The position numbers and the translations under genes were made by a program. Shown piece by piece: positions 1-11,319 of a stretch of DNA of 64,000 nt. The stretch comes from Erinaceus europaeus (Eukaryota > Chordata > Mammalia > Eulipotyphla > Erinaceidae): the NCBI RefSeq assembly GCF_950295315.1, contig NC_080175.1, forward strand, positions 65,559,353 through 65,623,352, read 5' to 3'. Every line of letters starts with the position of its first letter. Positions within the stretch are counted from its first letter, which is position 1. Under the pieces are notes generated by a model. It was given only the letters and a program-made list of their open reading frames with translations, was not told the origin of the DNA and did no database searches.

Positions 1-427
1 TGGCTTAAACATCTAGTATCACTGGTCATTTTCATCAGGAACATCATCATAAGCCTTCTTTTGGGTCTCTCCAGGACTTTGCCCTAAATATAGACACCAA
101 TGATAAGGAATGCCCCACTCTGACAGGAGATTGGGTCAACCTACTCTGCAGCCTAGTATATTCCCAGCTGTGACCATGGACTAAGAGTTTAGAATAAGAA
201 GTTACACAGGCTTCTGTGATAAATATGAATAGAAACAGGCCCTAGGTCTGATCGATGGGGTTTACAGTTAATGGTGTTTATTATATACTTTTCCCATATT
301 TGGAAGCTACTGTCTGCCCTGATCCAGGTTTCTAGTCCTATTCCCAACTCTGACACCATCTTCCCTGACAATAGTTTTATACCATCTGCATGTTAGTCAT
401 TGGGCTCAAACAAACCAACAAACAAAA
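1..427. other. Unassigned AT-rich DNA
   Basis: I recognise no gene or repeat here. A 60-codon open frame on the minus strand has no coding context and looks like chance. Confidence 0.5.
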
Positions 428-1195
428 AAATTGGGCTCAAGTCAAAAAATGACTGAAGTCATGGGCCCCTCGGAATATACCTTACATATACCACCAAGTT
501 GCAGATGCTACCTTTTAGCCATCCTAACTTGTCTGGGCAGACATCCTCAACAATGTGTCCTGGAACTTCATCTCCCCAGAGTCTTCCCCCAGTAGAGAAT
601 GATAGAAACAGTCTGGAGGTATGGATCGACTTTCCAACATCCATGTTCAGAGAAGACACAATTATAGAAGCCAGACCTTCCACTTTCTGCATGCCATAAA
701 GAACTTTGGTCCATACTCCCTGAGGGGTAAAGAATAGGAAACCTGCGGGCCCGGCGGTAGTGCAGCAGGTTAAGTGCACATGGTGCAAAGGATGAGGACC
801 AGCATAAGGATCCTCACAGGGAGATCATTTCACAAGCAGTGAAGCAGGTCTGCAGATGTCTGTCTCTCCCCTTCTCTGTCTTCTCCTCCTCTCTTGATTT
901 TTCTCTGTCCTATCCAATGACAGCAATAACAATAATAGTAATGACAACAACAATAAACAAAACGGGCAACAAAAGGGAAAAAAGAGCCTTCAGGAGCAGT
1001 GGATTCATAGTACAGGAACCAAGCCCCAATGATAACCCTGGAGGCCAAAAAAACCAAAAATATTAAAAAAGAATAGGGAACCTTCCTAATGGAAAGGATG
1101 GAATACGAAACTCTTGTGGTAGTGATTGTATGCAATTATACCTCTCTTATCCCATAACCTTGTCAATCATTATTAAATCACTAATAAAAAATAAA
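428..1195 (+). mobile_element. L1 3' UTR fragment with probable inverted 5' end, interrupted by a SINE
   Basis: Positions 496-728 and 1083-1195 together match the L1 3' UTR seen elsewhere in the window. Landmarks are a variant of the CCAGGTTCCAGATGC segment, AGCAATTACAGAAGCCAGAC (here slightly diverged), and a tail with AATAAAA. Positions 428-495 instead match the opposite strand of the same UTR (compare 4600-4660, which carries GGAATATACCT), suggesting a 5' inversion. A SINE occupies 744-1067. Non-coding relic of a divergent L1 subfamily. Confidence 0.75.
744..1067 (+). mobile_element. tRNA-derived SINE, type A, long form
   Basis: The head GCCCGGCGGTAGTGCAGCAG is followed by a pyrimidine block, a CAA-rich block, and the extra 3' module running from TTCAGGAGCAGTGG to ATAACCCTGGAGG. 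It is flanked by a 15-bp TSD with one mismatch (729-743 and 1068-1082). It sits inside an L1 3' UTR, so it is younger than that L1. Confidence 0.88.
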
Positions 1196-1848
1196 ATTCC
1201 AATGGCATTTTCACAGAACTGAATAAACCATTTTTAATTTTCATGAGCCTAAAAAATATTGTAAATAGTTAAAGCAATCTTGTGAAAGAAGTACAAAGCT
1301 AGAAACATCATGCTTCCTGTTTTCAAACTTTACTATAAGTCTGTGGTAGTCAAAATGATTTTACTGCCATGAAAATAATTATATAGGTAAAATGAACGGA
1401 AAAGAGCTCCTCCCACAAATAAACTCATTATTATGTGATCAATTACTTTATACTAAAGGAACCAATATATAAAATGGCAAAAGGACACAGTCTCTTTAAT
1501 ATTTTTTTTGGGGGGGGAACTGAATAGTCACATCCAAATAGACTAAACTGAACTAGGTTTTATATAAAACTCAAAAATGAAATCAATGAACTAGTGACTT
1601 TAATTCAATATACTACTTCATAAAATTCCTGGAAGCAGACATGGATTGTCTACATGTTGGCATCTGTCTTGACAATCATCTTTTGAATTTGAAAACAAAA
1701 ACAAAAGAAATAACAAATAAGCAGTGGGACTACTAAAAAAAGAAACTACACAGTAAAAGAAAGCACTATCAAAATGAGAAGCAACCAACCCAATGTGATA
1801 GTATATTTGGAAATAAGATATTTGATAGAATAATATCCATGCCAAAAA
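1196..1848 (+). pseudogene. Ancient L1 ORF2 relic
   Basis: The segment from CCAATGGCATTTTCACAGAA through AAGCAATCTTGTGAAAGAAG to GTGGGACTACTAAAAAAAG follows the order of the conserved mammalian L1 ORF2 region downstream of the reverse transcriptase. It is full of stops, with indels such as the T8G8 run near 1500. It is much more diverged than the 12.9 and 26.3 kb L1s, so it is an old insertion. The following ~290 bases (1849-2137) show nothing recognisable. Confidence 0.75.
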
Positions 1849-2149
1849 ATAACTAAAAAATACACACATACACACACATATCTTAAAACACAATTAAAAT
1901 AGGGCTTTATTTTAAGATAAATTACATTTTCTGACAAAATAGTTAACATCCACTATCATATGAAAGCACAAGTGAAGCATACATGGAAAGAGTTGGCCCT
2001 TATAAAGAGAATCCTGTCATCTGTTTATGAGTTCTTGAAACTGTACTTCTCTTCAAGACTGTTAACTAGATGTGTTTCTGACTTTATTCATGCCCTCATA
2101 TGAAAAGACACATTATTCAGAAAAAACATTGTACTAAAATACTTTCTTT

Positions 2150-2437
2150 TTTCATAGATTTAAAAAAATATTTATTCCCTTTTGTTGCCCTTGTTTTATT
2201 TTTGTAGTTACTATTGTTGTTATTGATGTCATTGGTGTTGGATAGGACAGAGAGAAATGGAGAGAGGAGGGGAAGACAAAGAGGAGGAGAGGAAGATAGA
2301 CATCTACTGACCTGCTTTGCCTCCTGTGAAGCGATTCCCCTGCAGGTGGGGAGCCGGGGGTCGAACCAGGATCCTTATTCCAGTCCTTGTGCTTAGCACC
2401 ATATGTGTTTAACCCACTGCACTACCACCCAACTCCC
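2150..2437 (-). mobile_element. tRNA-derived SINE, type A, short form
   Basis: Read on the minus strand this is a complete type A SINE. The tRNA-like head ends at 2437, the box-B-like segment GGTTCGACCCC lies near 2357-2367, then comes the pyrimidine block and a CAA/A-rich tail at the left. A 12-bp TSD AATACTTTCTTT occurs at 2138-2149 and 2438-2449. Confidence 0.9.
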
Positions 2438-2445
2438 AATACTTT

Positions 2446-2580
2446 CTTTATAAAACATTATTTATGAATGAGAGAGAAAACAAGAGCATCCCTCTGGTAT
2501 ATAGGAGGCTGTGGATTGAACTTGGTATCACAATGCTTATAAGTTGGCACTCTAGCCCCTCTCTAACTCTCTGGACAATG
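2446..2580 (-). mobile_element. Old tRNA-derived SINE, type C-like
   Basis: The minus strand carries AAGTTCAATCCACAGCC (box-B-like), then ACCAGAGGGATGCTCTTG and a CT-rich region with ATAAATAA. This is the order seen in type C copies at 25467 and 63464. It is heavily diverged and abuts the younger SINE. Confidence 0.6.
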
Positions 2581-2859
2581 GGAAAGTACATTTGTTTGCC
2601 TCCTACTTTGAATTGAATAGTAAAAATCACTCTGAATTTACCTTAAAGAAATACTTTCCAAGTAAGTAATGCAATGATTTATATACTAAGCTTTCTGTGA
2701 GGAAAAAATCATGTGTGCTGGCTGCCTGGATCAAAATGTTTGTAAGATGAGCAAAACAATGGTAACCTGTTTTCATGTGATGATTTGAAATAACTCTAAT
2801 GTGTTATTCTGTATCACTGATGGGCACAAATTAGGCCTTAATGTATTTGACTTTAACAA

Positions 2860-2921
2860 GAAGAAGAAAAGGAAAGAAAGAAAAGGAGAAAGAGAGACAG
2901 AGAGACAGAGAGACAGAGGGA

Positions 2922-2973
<52 letters not shown>

Positions 2974-2993
2974 AGGAAGGAAGGAAGGAAGGA

Positions 2994-3037
<44 letters not shown>

Positions 3038-3066
3038 AGGAAGGAAGGAAAGAAAGAAAGAAAGTC
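2860..3066. repeat. (GAAA)n / (GGAA)n polypurine microsatellite
   Basis: About 200 bases of nearly uninterrupted purines on the plus strand: GAAA units with GGAA sub-blocks and a GACAGAGA prelude. The lysine/arginine/glutamate-rich open frames across it are artefacts of the repeat. Confidence 0.97.
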
Positions 3067-4265
3067 ATAAAAAAGTAAAAAAGGAGAATATTGCTCAGGG
3101 CAGAAGCCCCAGATAGTTGAAGAAGGAAACTTTATAGAGAAGCTTGGGATTCAGAGACTGAAAATGCCGCAAGCTATTAAAACTGTAAAAATTGCTTCCA
3201 GGAACTGTTTATTCCTGAAAGTGGGTAGGGAAATCTATGGCCGAAAGGAAACAGAATAGAATGAGTTTCCAGTGTGTCTTGGGATTTTAGGTTTTCTTTT
3301 CACCTTGTTTTTCACAGTAGAAGATGAAAATCGGTGGAGAAAACACAAGAGCTCAGCTCAGAGATTCAAAAGGAAAGAGTAGTTGGCAAGCTTAGCAGGA
3401 AAGGTCAAAGTCCTGCCACAAAAAGTTTTCAACTTCACTGGAGTTGAGGTGAATCATTCTGAAGTGTAAAAACTTCAACCTATGAAACTGTGAGAACCTT
3501 AAGGAATCATTTCTAACAAAAGTAGTCCTGCTTCGCACAACTTCTTATAAAGCTCAAAGTCCTGCTAATGCAATTACTATTATGCTCTTTCTGCACAGAG
3601 ATAAAATAAAAAACAATATGACATCTAAGAGATATTTTTATATTTAGCATTGCTTTATTATTATACTTTTGGTAATGAGATGTTGGAAATAGAGTCAAAT
3701 TGATATTAAGGTATAACTGAAGTGTTTAGTGCATTCCTTCTTCTCTACTCAGTAATCCAGGACATCCTTTCTCGGGCTGTCCTCTGGTAGGGTGTCTTTT
3801 ATATTTAAGTTGTTTCATAAGTTAACTCTCAAAAGGTTCTTTATGTTAAAATACTGAGTGAATTGCCCATCTGTGTTTCAGAATCTAATATTGCCCTGCC
3901 TCTCTCAGCATTCCTCAAATTATATCCTATGACAAATAGTTCTGAATGTACCTGATGAAAACAAATTTGATAATGGCAGCAACAACAATGATGAGGTTGG
4001 AGAGGAGAATTCAAAATCACGTTAATGGAAAAAATAATCTCAAAACAGCATCACTTAATTAAGATGCAGATTGACTTCCATTGATTAAGCTAAAGGTCAC
4101 TGGGACTTAGAGTAAGCTGTCATCACAGAATCCCATATGCCTGCCCAAACCCAGAATAGTCAAAACACATAAAATCATTTCAGATCTATTCTCCCTGGTA
4201 AAACAGACCACACTTCACCCTGAATATTATGTACAGTATTTCAACCAAAACAGTCTTTTTGTTTT
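3067..4265. other. Apparently single-copy DNA
   Basis: No recognised repeat or gene. It is mixed AT-rich sequence with no long open frame. Confidence 0.5.
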
Positions 4266-4680
4266 AATTATTATTATTTTTTATTTTTATAATTCTTATT
4301 TATAAAATGGAAACACTGACAAGACCTTAGGATAAGAGAGGTACAATTCCATGGGGTGTAGAAGGTGGAAGGTCTGGTTTCTGTAATTGCTTCCCCACTG
4401 TACATGGGTGTTGACAGTTCGATCCATACCACAGCCTGTCTTTCTCTTTCCTTAATGGGGCAGGACTCTGGGGAAGGAAGTCTCCAGGACACATCGGTAG
4501 GGTTGTCTGCCCAGGAAGGTCCGATTGGCATCATGGTAGCATCTGGAACCTGGTGGCTCAAAAAGAGTCAAGATATAAAGCAGAACAAACTTTTGACTAA
4601 TCATGAGCCTAAAGGCTGGAAAAACTAGTAAAGTCATAGGCCATTTGGAATATACCTAAAATAGACCTGCTAACTTTTTT
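4266..4680 (-). mobile_element. L1 3' UTR fragment (5'-truncated)
   Basis: On the minus strand this is the 3' end of an L1. The T-rich stretch at 4266-4310 is the A tail. Then come the G-rich segment, AAGCAATTACAGAAACCAGA, and the segment ending near AGGTTCCAGATGCTACC. It is more diverged than the 8.5 kb copy and serves as a reference for the inverted piece at 428-495. Confidence 0.82.
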
Positions 4681-5080
4681 CCAAAAACAGTCTATTTCTA
4701 GTCCTCCTTTATACTTGCTATAGTGAAGCCTCTTGAAAGTCCTGAAATTTTCTCTGCATGTGCTCAAGACTGAGTACTAGGCACTTATTCTTTTCTCCTG
4801 TCAAGATCATTACTACCATAATTGAATGTTATCTACATCTCTAAATTCTGTTTTTGTTTATTTGGATTTGTTTGAATTCAAGATTTTATGTCTTCTCATT
4901 TTACTAATACACTATCCATAAATAAAAAATATGGTTTCATATTCTAAACAATGGCCTTTCTCTTGCTTCTCCAAATTCTAATGGGTAAAATAATTTAGTT
5001 CTTAATCGGTTTGCAAAATTTACAGTCCAAAAAGTAATTCCTTACTACTGTAATGCATTGAAAGAATTCAAGTTGCTACT
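4681..5080. other. Unassigned AT-rich DNA
   Basis: No feature recognised. Confidence 0.45.
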
Positions 5081-5236
5081 CAAAAAATACTTATTGTGCA
5101 CAACTATAGCCACTAAATATTTTACATATCAAGAGAATAGTCATGAAGAGTCACACATCCCTAGCTCTTATAGAACTTATCCTGTAGAAGTAGAAGAAAT
5201 AAAGGTAAGTAGGGAAGAATAATAGCAAATAATATA
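5081..5236 (+). mobile_element. Probable L2 relic, upstream piece
   Basis: The run AAATACTTATTGTGCACAAC ... CTTATAGAACTTATCCTGTA resembles the ancient L2-type sequence whose consensus goes from a 'tatttattgagc' motif to 'catggagcttacattct'. A second piece with the expected next portion lies at 6478-6785. It is highly diverged, so the assignment is tentative. Confidence 0.5.
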
Positions 5237-5239
5237 TTT

Positions 5240-5448
5240 TATGAACTAAAGTGTATCTCCCCATAATTACAGACTAAAGTCCTAGCTTTAAAATCTTAGA
5301 AAGTGATTGACTTGTATTTAAAGATCTTTAAAGAGATGATTAGTTGGGGTGAATAGTGACATTCCCAGTAGAATGTATATATTGTATATATTGCCATGCA
5401 CAATGACACAGTTATTCAAACTCCTGGTCCTCACCTACAGGTGAGGCT

Positions 5449-5490
<42 letters not shown>

Positions 5491-5690
5491 CCCCCCTTGT
5501 CTTTCAGTATCTCTCTGCCTCTATCAGATGAATGAAGAAGAAAAAGAAATAGGTGTCAGGTGTGATGTATTGGTCATGCAGGCACCTAGACCCACCAATA
5601 TTACTGGGAGTAAAACATATATATCCATAAATACATATATATGTTATTTAAGCTACTCAGTCTACTTGAAAGCCCAGCGGTAGTTTGAAG
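5240..5690 (-). mobile_element. Ancient mammalian interspersed repeat, split by a SINE
   Basis: AAAGTGTATCTCCCC, ACTAAAGTCCTAGC, AAGTGATTGACTTGTATTTA and, past the SINE, TTAAGCTACTCAGTCTA follow the order of a widespread old mammalian repeat. Its other-strand form reads 'cacagactgggtggcttaa' and appears at 50785. I do not name the family with certainty. The SINE lies at about 5396-5620. Confidence 0.6.
5396..5620 (+). mobile_element. Degraded type A SINE (long form) with (TC)n expansion
   Basis: The segment has a tract of CT dinucleotides at about 5450-5486 in the place of the pyrimidine block. It ends with a diverged copy of the extra 3' module (GTATTGGTCATGCAGGCACC ... TATTACTGGGAG). The head is poorly preserved. 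Confidence 0.6.
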
Positions 5691-6300
5691 ATGACTTTTA
5701 GCTGAAGAATTGAGATTCAGTAGAAGACAAAAGTAAACCCAAACCTTCCACTATCTGACCAAAAGGCAAGAGCTTCTGAGAAAACAGGAAGGTGACCATA
5801 ATTCCCTTTTGAAGACTTATTTTCCAAGGGAAGAGATCTATATCAACCTACTATGACACCTTTTTAGAGGAGTTTCATAGCCATTAGCAAAACTAAAAGA
5901 CTTCTCATATCTGCATGAACAAACATTATTGCAAAGATTATCATGTCCCATTTGTCAAAAAAACTCATTTGAATATATATTATCATATCATATTATATTC
6001 CCAAATAAGTCCTCTGCCATTTCTCCACCTTCCTTTTCCCTACTCAATAAATTTTATAAACATTTAACAACTGAGTGAACTGACTCTTTTGTTTGGCTCT
6101 TGCATGCATACATGTAAGCAATTATATTTTTCTCCTGCTAATCTATCCTTTGTCAATTTAAGTAACAGGTCCTCTGGAACTGACACTAAAAAGTAGAAAG
6201 CTGTTTCTTCCCATCATAATTGTAACAAATAAATATAATACCAAATAGGGATGCAGGTCATAAAGAAAGGGAAACAAGGGAATGGATATCAATCTTGAGT
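5691..6300. other. Unassigned DNA
   Basis: Nothing recognised. It lies between two halves of a nested old repeat, so it may contain unrecognised relic sequence. Confidence 0.4.
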
Positions 6301-6472
6301 CTGTGTATTTATTTAATAATTTGTTTGGTTTTTATAGATAAAAACAGAGAGAAGACAAAAGAGACTGCAGCACACCAAAGCTTCTTTCATTGTGGTGGGG
6401 ACCAGGCATGAACTTGGGTCTCACACATGGCAAAGCAGCACGCTATCTAAGTGAGCTATTTCACTGGTCTTA
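6301..6472 (-). mobile_element. Old tRNA-derived SINE, type E
   Basis: The minus strand reads GAAATAGCTCACTTAGATAG (box-A-like region), then GACCCAAGTTCATGCC (box-B-like) and CCACAATGAAAGAAGCTT, followed by CT-rich sequence and an A-rich end. Related copies are at 36690 (plus) and 61625 (minus). Confidence 0.7.
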
Positions 6473-6477
6473 CTCAG

Positions 6478-6785
6478 GAATTTAAAGGTCACAGGAAATG
6501 TCTTTGAGCAGATGACATTTGAGCTAATGTAAATTAAGAGATGATCTGAGAGTACTGACATTTAAGCTGCTAGCTAAATTACAAGATGTTTTGGGGGAAA
6601 GAGACTATAAAGTGCAAAATCCCTAAGGCAGAACAGGTTTGAAGTGCTTTGGAAATGAAAAAAGCAAAACTGATTGGAGGAAACTGATTTGAGATAAGGA
6701 AAGAACACTTGTTCTTAGGCCAGATATGCAAGGTAGAGTCTGGTTTTCATATCCACTCTAGGAGAAGCTGTTGAAGGATAATAGG
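6478..6785 (+). mobile_element. Probable L2 relic, downstream piece
   Basis: GAGCAGATGACATTTGAGCT ... GTGCAAAATCCCTAAGGCAG ... GCCAGATATGCAAGG ... AGAAGCTGTTGAAGGATAA follows the order I recall for the L2 3' portion. Together with 5081-5236 it suggests one element split by later insertions. Confidence 0.6.
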
Positions 6786-8002
6786 CCACCCACTTAAATC
6801 AGCTTTGAATTACAGTGAAAAGGCAAAAATAAGGCACTCAGGGTTTTGCTTTCTATAATTTTCTAATCACTCAGCCATTTTTAAATTCCAGTGGAATTTT
6901 TCTTTTAATATTGAGTCAAAACATTCAAATAGATATTGCATTAATGTTCTTGTTTGTCTGTTTTAAAGAGGGAAAGTTCATTTCCAAATCTTTTTACAAT
7001 GAGCATTATGTCCAGCAGTGATCTGGGCTATAGTTCTTGTTTTGAATGTCACTTAAATCAAATTGTGTATCTCATAGTCATTATAAAGTCCACCACTATT
7101 TAGTTAATTGAACAGAGTAAGCATAATGGAAGCTTTCAAGTGATAATTGGTGATTTTTTTCTTAAGCATCATTTTTTAATATGGCAGCATAATATAGAAA
7201 CCAAATTGCAATAAGTAAATATAACAGAATGTTAATAACTTAAAACCTGATTACTGGAGGTAGAAATGATAAAATATACGAGGAGGGAAATTATCTAGAA
7301 AGTATCAGACCATTAATGCAACATACTTAGCATATGAGATAAACATCTACAGATATTTCATTTGCTAATTTACAAGGAGGAGCTGATGTTTGTTTCTATT
7401 ATGTGTTTATAAGTTGGATACATTATAAATGGAAAATAATTCTAAGCACATTTTCATTTGATTTATTATGTTAAATAAATTTAAATGTCACACACAGATG
7501 TAGGTTGTTAAGTGGACATTTTAAACAGTGATGGGTTATAACTCATCAGTATGGTAAATTCAGTCTTCACAGAAATTCAGAAGAAGCTAGTATTCAGTAG
7601 AATTTGCATGTACTATACCTTAATTCTTACTGTAACATGGACATGCCAGGGTAAAGTATCTGTGGGTATTTAGAATAATAGATGCCTTTGTGTGTTTTTT
7701 TTGGTAATAGATTGTTGGTTATAATAATGGACTTATTGTTTTCACACATAGTCATCTTTATTGAGCTTGATTTTCTTCCCTCTGACATAGATCCTTTTTA
7801 TAAGGTTGTTAATTTCTCAAATTCGATTGCTTTGCAAAATGTCCAATTATACAACTAATCAAAGCCATCAGGCACTGAATTTCTTGGAGTCAACCACATT
7901 TTTTCTCCCCCAAAAAATGGCTCTTTGCATAATAGGAACTGAAGCCTAATCGTCCACTTAGAATTCATGGAAGAGAAAAAGATCAGGGAGAAATTAATGG
8001 TG
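6786..8002. other. Apparently single-copy DNA
   Basis: No gene or repeat recognised over about 1.2 kb of AT-rich sequence. Confidence 0.5.
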
Positions 8003-8140
8003 ATTGCCCACTATGTGCCAGGCACAGTGCCATTAGCTTTGCGTCTTCATGAAAATTTCACACTTTCTTGAACTGTATGTTATTAACATAATTCATGTAT
8101 CTGTCTTTTAGAGGTGAAGGCCATCATTAGAAACATATAT
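8003..8140 (-). mobile_element. MIR relic
   Basis: CACTATGTGCCAGGCACAGT followed by a diverged 'gctttgcgtcttcatgaaa' segment matches the antisense of the MIR 3' part. MIR is an ancient tRNA-derived SINE shared by mammals. Confidence 0.72.
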
Positions 8141-8455
8141 TTGCATTCCATATAAATTTTTTTTCAACTCAATAGAATAAGAATATTAAGCTGTACTCCC
8201 TTCAATGACAGTAAAAAGATAAAATTACCATAACAAGCAAAAAACAAAAGTTATAATTTTCAAGTTCATCATAGTTTATAGTCTTCTTGCTAATAGCCTC
8301 AATTAAACTAAAACTCTATAAACTATGAAATAAATAGATTTTCATTCTACAAGTAAATATACTGTGATGACATTAATATTTAAAACCACACATAGAATAG
8401 CCACAGATTGAAGGTTTAAACCTAGAAATTTGATAGCTGAACATTACAGCAACAT
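8141..8455. other. Unassigned AT-rich DNA
   Basis: No feature recognised. Confidence 0.45.
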
Positions 8456-9978
8456 TATTTTTTTAATTTATTTTTTATTTAAGAAAGGATAAATTAACAA
8501 AACCATAGGGTAGGAGGGGTACAACTCCACACAATTCCCACCACCCAATCTCCATATCCCACCCCCTCCCCTGATAGCTTTCCCATTCTCTATCCCTCTG
8601 GGAGCATGGACCCAGGGTCATTGTGGGTTGCAGAAAGTAGAAGGTCTGGCTTCTGTAATTGCTTCCCTGCTGAACATGGACGTTGACTGGTCGGTCCATA
8701 CTCCCAGTCTGCCTCTCTCTTTGCCTAGTAGGGTGTGTCTCTGGGGAAGCTGAGCTCCAGGGCACATTGGTGGGGTCTTCAGTCCAGGGAAGCCTGGCCA
8801 GCATCCTGATGGCATCTGGAACCTGGTGGCTGAAAAGAGAGTTAACATACAAAGCCAAACAAATTGTTGAGCAATCATGGACCCAAAGCTTGGAATAATG
8901 GAAAGGAAATGTTAGGGGAGTACTCACTACAAACTCTAGTGTACGTCTGCTTTCAGGTATATATTTTGCACTAGTTTATGGATATAAACTGATGCAATAT
9001 TATTTGATATGGATTGGGAGAGGCATGTGGGAAAGTAGGCCCTATCCTAAGGTTCCAGGACTGGGGAAAATATAGGCTCTCTAGTGGAGATGTGAGGTTC
9101 CTGCTGTCTTAGGGTTCAAGAAGACAATGGATAGTTATGTTATCATCACTTTATTTGGTAATTGGGTTAACTTTGAAAAGTCCTTTTGTTAGAGTTTGCT
9201 GTATAGTACCCAGTTTCTTGTATGTAGCTGAACCATTCGTTGCTTCTGATCTACTTGGTCTAAGCTTTTGAGAGAGACCGCATATCAAATACACAGCCTA
9301 TATATTAAAAAGACTCAGTCTGTATTTTAAAAACTTTGAGACATACAATTAATTTTCCCCCTCTCATGTTAATTAACTTGTGATTTATATGACTACACTT
9401 TACTAGGAGTGTACATAAACATCATTACCACCACCAAAAGACTGTGACCCATCCCACCCACCAGCCCAGGAAGCTGCATGTCTACCCCTCACCACAGGGT
9501 TTTTACTTTGGTGCCCTACTCTATATTTAGTCAAATCCTGCTTTTAGTTTCCCTTTCAGATCTTCTTTCTCAACTTCTTCATCTTTATCTTTCTAATTTA
9601 GCTCACTTAACATAATTCCTTCTAGGTCTGTCCATGATGGGTAAGAGAAGGTGGGTTCATTGTTCTTGATAGCTGCGTAGTATTCCATTGTGTATATATA
9701 CCACAGCTTTCTCAGCCACTCATCTGGTGTTGGGCACCTCGGTTGCTTCCAGGTTTTAGCTATTATGAATTGTGCTGCTATGAACATAGGAGTACACACC
9801 TCTTTTTGGTTGGATGTTATGGAGTCCTTGGGTTATAAGCCCAGGAGAGGAATTACTGGATCATATGGAAGGTCCATGTCTAGCCTTGTAAGAGTTTTCC
9901 AGACTGCTCTCCACAGAGGCTGGACCAATTTACATTCCCACCAGCAATGCAAAAGGGTTCCTCTGTCCCCACAGATAA
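8456..9978 (-). mobile_element. 5'-truncated L1 (3' UTR and ORF2 C-terminus)
   Basis: On the minus strand the element begins in ORF2 near 9978. The frame ending at 9593 includes [20 protein letters not shown] and IYTMEYYAAIKNNEP, a conserved L1 ORF2 C-terminal region. A ~1.1 kb 3' UTR and A-rich tail at 8456-8480 follow. Compared with the 26.3 kb copy, about 0.2 kb of UTR is missing near 8975-8990, and the last ORF2 codons are altered. No clear TSD found. Confidence 0.9.
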
Positions 9979-11047
9979 GAAGTATCTGGCTCTAATTTAT
10001 TGCTTCCTCCACAATTGCTGTGCCTGTACACATTCACCTATGGAACAATATGTATTAAACATAGGAATGAATAGAGCTGTGCTGCTTATTATATGCAAGA
10101 AAGTTCACAGTAAACCCTAGTTACTACCATATAACAAATAAACAAAGTAGCTCTACAAAGTACAGTAATATTCCCTATAGTATCTCAGAAAAAGAGTTCT
10201 GTTTTCTTGAAATAACCAAAACAAGTAGCAAATGATTAGGAGAGTCCAGGTCTCAGAATTCTCTAATTAACCTTTTCTTATTTCATACAACCAGCTTTTA
10301 AATTTATATCATTCTGTAATCTACTTCACGACCTTATTTTATGTCATTTTGAAGTATAAGAGGAAAATAGAAATATATGTATGGAGTCACCTAAAATCCT
10401 ATTTTTATCAATCAGAAATTTTGGAATTTCTTTGCAAAATAATTTGGTAAACATTCAGATTGGTTTGGCTTTATTAGAATAAATGCAGTTTCTAGAAGTT
10501 TCTCATTATTTCTGCTGATCCTCCACCTGGATGGACCTTTATCATCCTGATTTCCAACACATAGCAGATTGTTTACTGGCTTTAAGTATATATTTAGATT
10601 AATCTTCCCAGATCAAACAACTGTCATCAGAGTAAATTTTGTTACCAAAGAGAAAGAATCACAACCATTATAATAATTAATTAATTAATTAATTAAATAG
10701 TCAAGGTGGTTCAAGTGATCAGAGGGAAATATGGAATGGCATATCTACAAAAATATTTCTCCTATGACATGCTTGATAACAATTAAAGAAGCCAAGACTC
10801 TAATGTTAAGACATAGAAACTATGCTCAACACTAATTTCAAAAAGATTTTTTTTATTTCACAAAGTTTTTATTTGCAGTTGGTTTTGTGTCCACAAGATG
10901 AGAAAATATTAACCATCAACTAACTTTCCTACAGGTAACTATCTAGAAAAACAAAAGCATTTTGGCAAAGTAAAAGGTATAGTAAAAAAATTTCTATTTA
11001 GTTTTATCTAAGACCAGTCAAAAGTACTTATTACAACTAAATGAAGT
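9979..11047. other. Apparently single-copy DNA with a short (AATT)n
   Basis: No gene recognised. A short AATT repeat lies at about 10676-10696. Confidence 0.5.
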
Positions 11048-11062
11048 AGAATGTCAAATTCT

Positions 11063-11319
11063 TTTTTTTATATTTTATCATATTTATTTATTTATTTTCC
11101 CTTTGTTGCCCTTGTTGTTTTTATTGTTGTTGTTGATGTCCTTGTTGGATAGGACAGAGAGAAATGGAGGGAGGAGGGGAAGACAGAGAGGGGGAGAGAA
11201 AGATAGACACCTGCAAGCCTGCTTCACTGCCTGTGACAGGACTCCCCTGCAGTTGGGGAGCCAGGGGCTGGAACCAGGGTGCTTTCCACACGTTTTTAAC
11301 AGCTGCGCTACCGCCTGAC
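11063..11319 (-). mobile_element. tRNA-derived SINE, type A, short form
   Basis: Complete copy: minus-strand head near 11319 (GTCAGGCGGTAGCGCAGC), the segment around the box-B position, pyrimidine block, CAA-rich block and A-rich tail. A perfect 15-bp TSD AGAATGTCAAATTCT is at 11048-11062 and 11320-11334. Low divergence and a perfect TSD suggest a recent insertion. Confidence 0.94.

Noticed and set aside
830..1135. Cys/Tyr/Ser-rich 101-codon frame on minus, and similar frames at 11164-11472, 12234-12585, 31893-32213, 59191-59373 and others
   Set aside because: They coincide with tRNA-derived SINEs and show the same translated SINE blocks (for example RTERNGE..GRQRGGEKDRH), not conserved proteins.
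2801..3116. Lys/Arg/Glu-rich open frames of 89-91 codons on plus and a Leu/Ser/Phe-rich frame on minus
   Set aside because: They are translations of the (GAAA)n microsatellite; any four-base repeat of this type stays open in all frames.
5450..5486. (TC)n run as a promoter GAGA element
   Set aside because: It sits at the CT-rich block of a degraded SINE, which explains it without a regulatory role.
8475..8927. 150-codon minus frame and the similar frames at 26295-26702 and 55230-55649
   Set aside because: They lie in the L1 3' UTR, recur in several copies with different breaks, and start beyond the ORF2 stop. An accidental frame of the UTR consensus is more likely than a third L1 protein.
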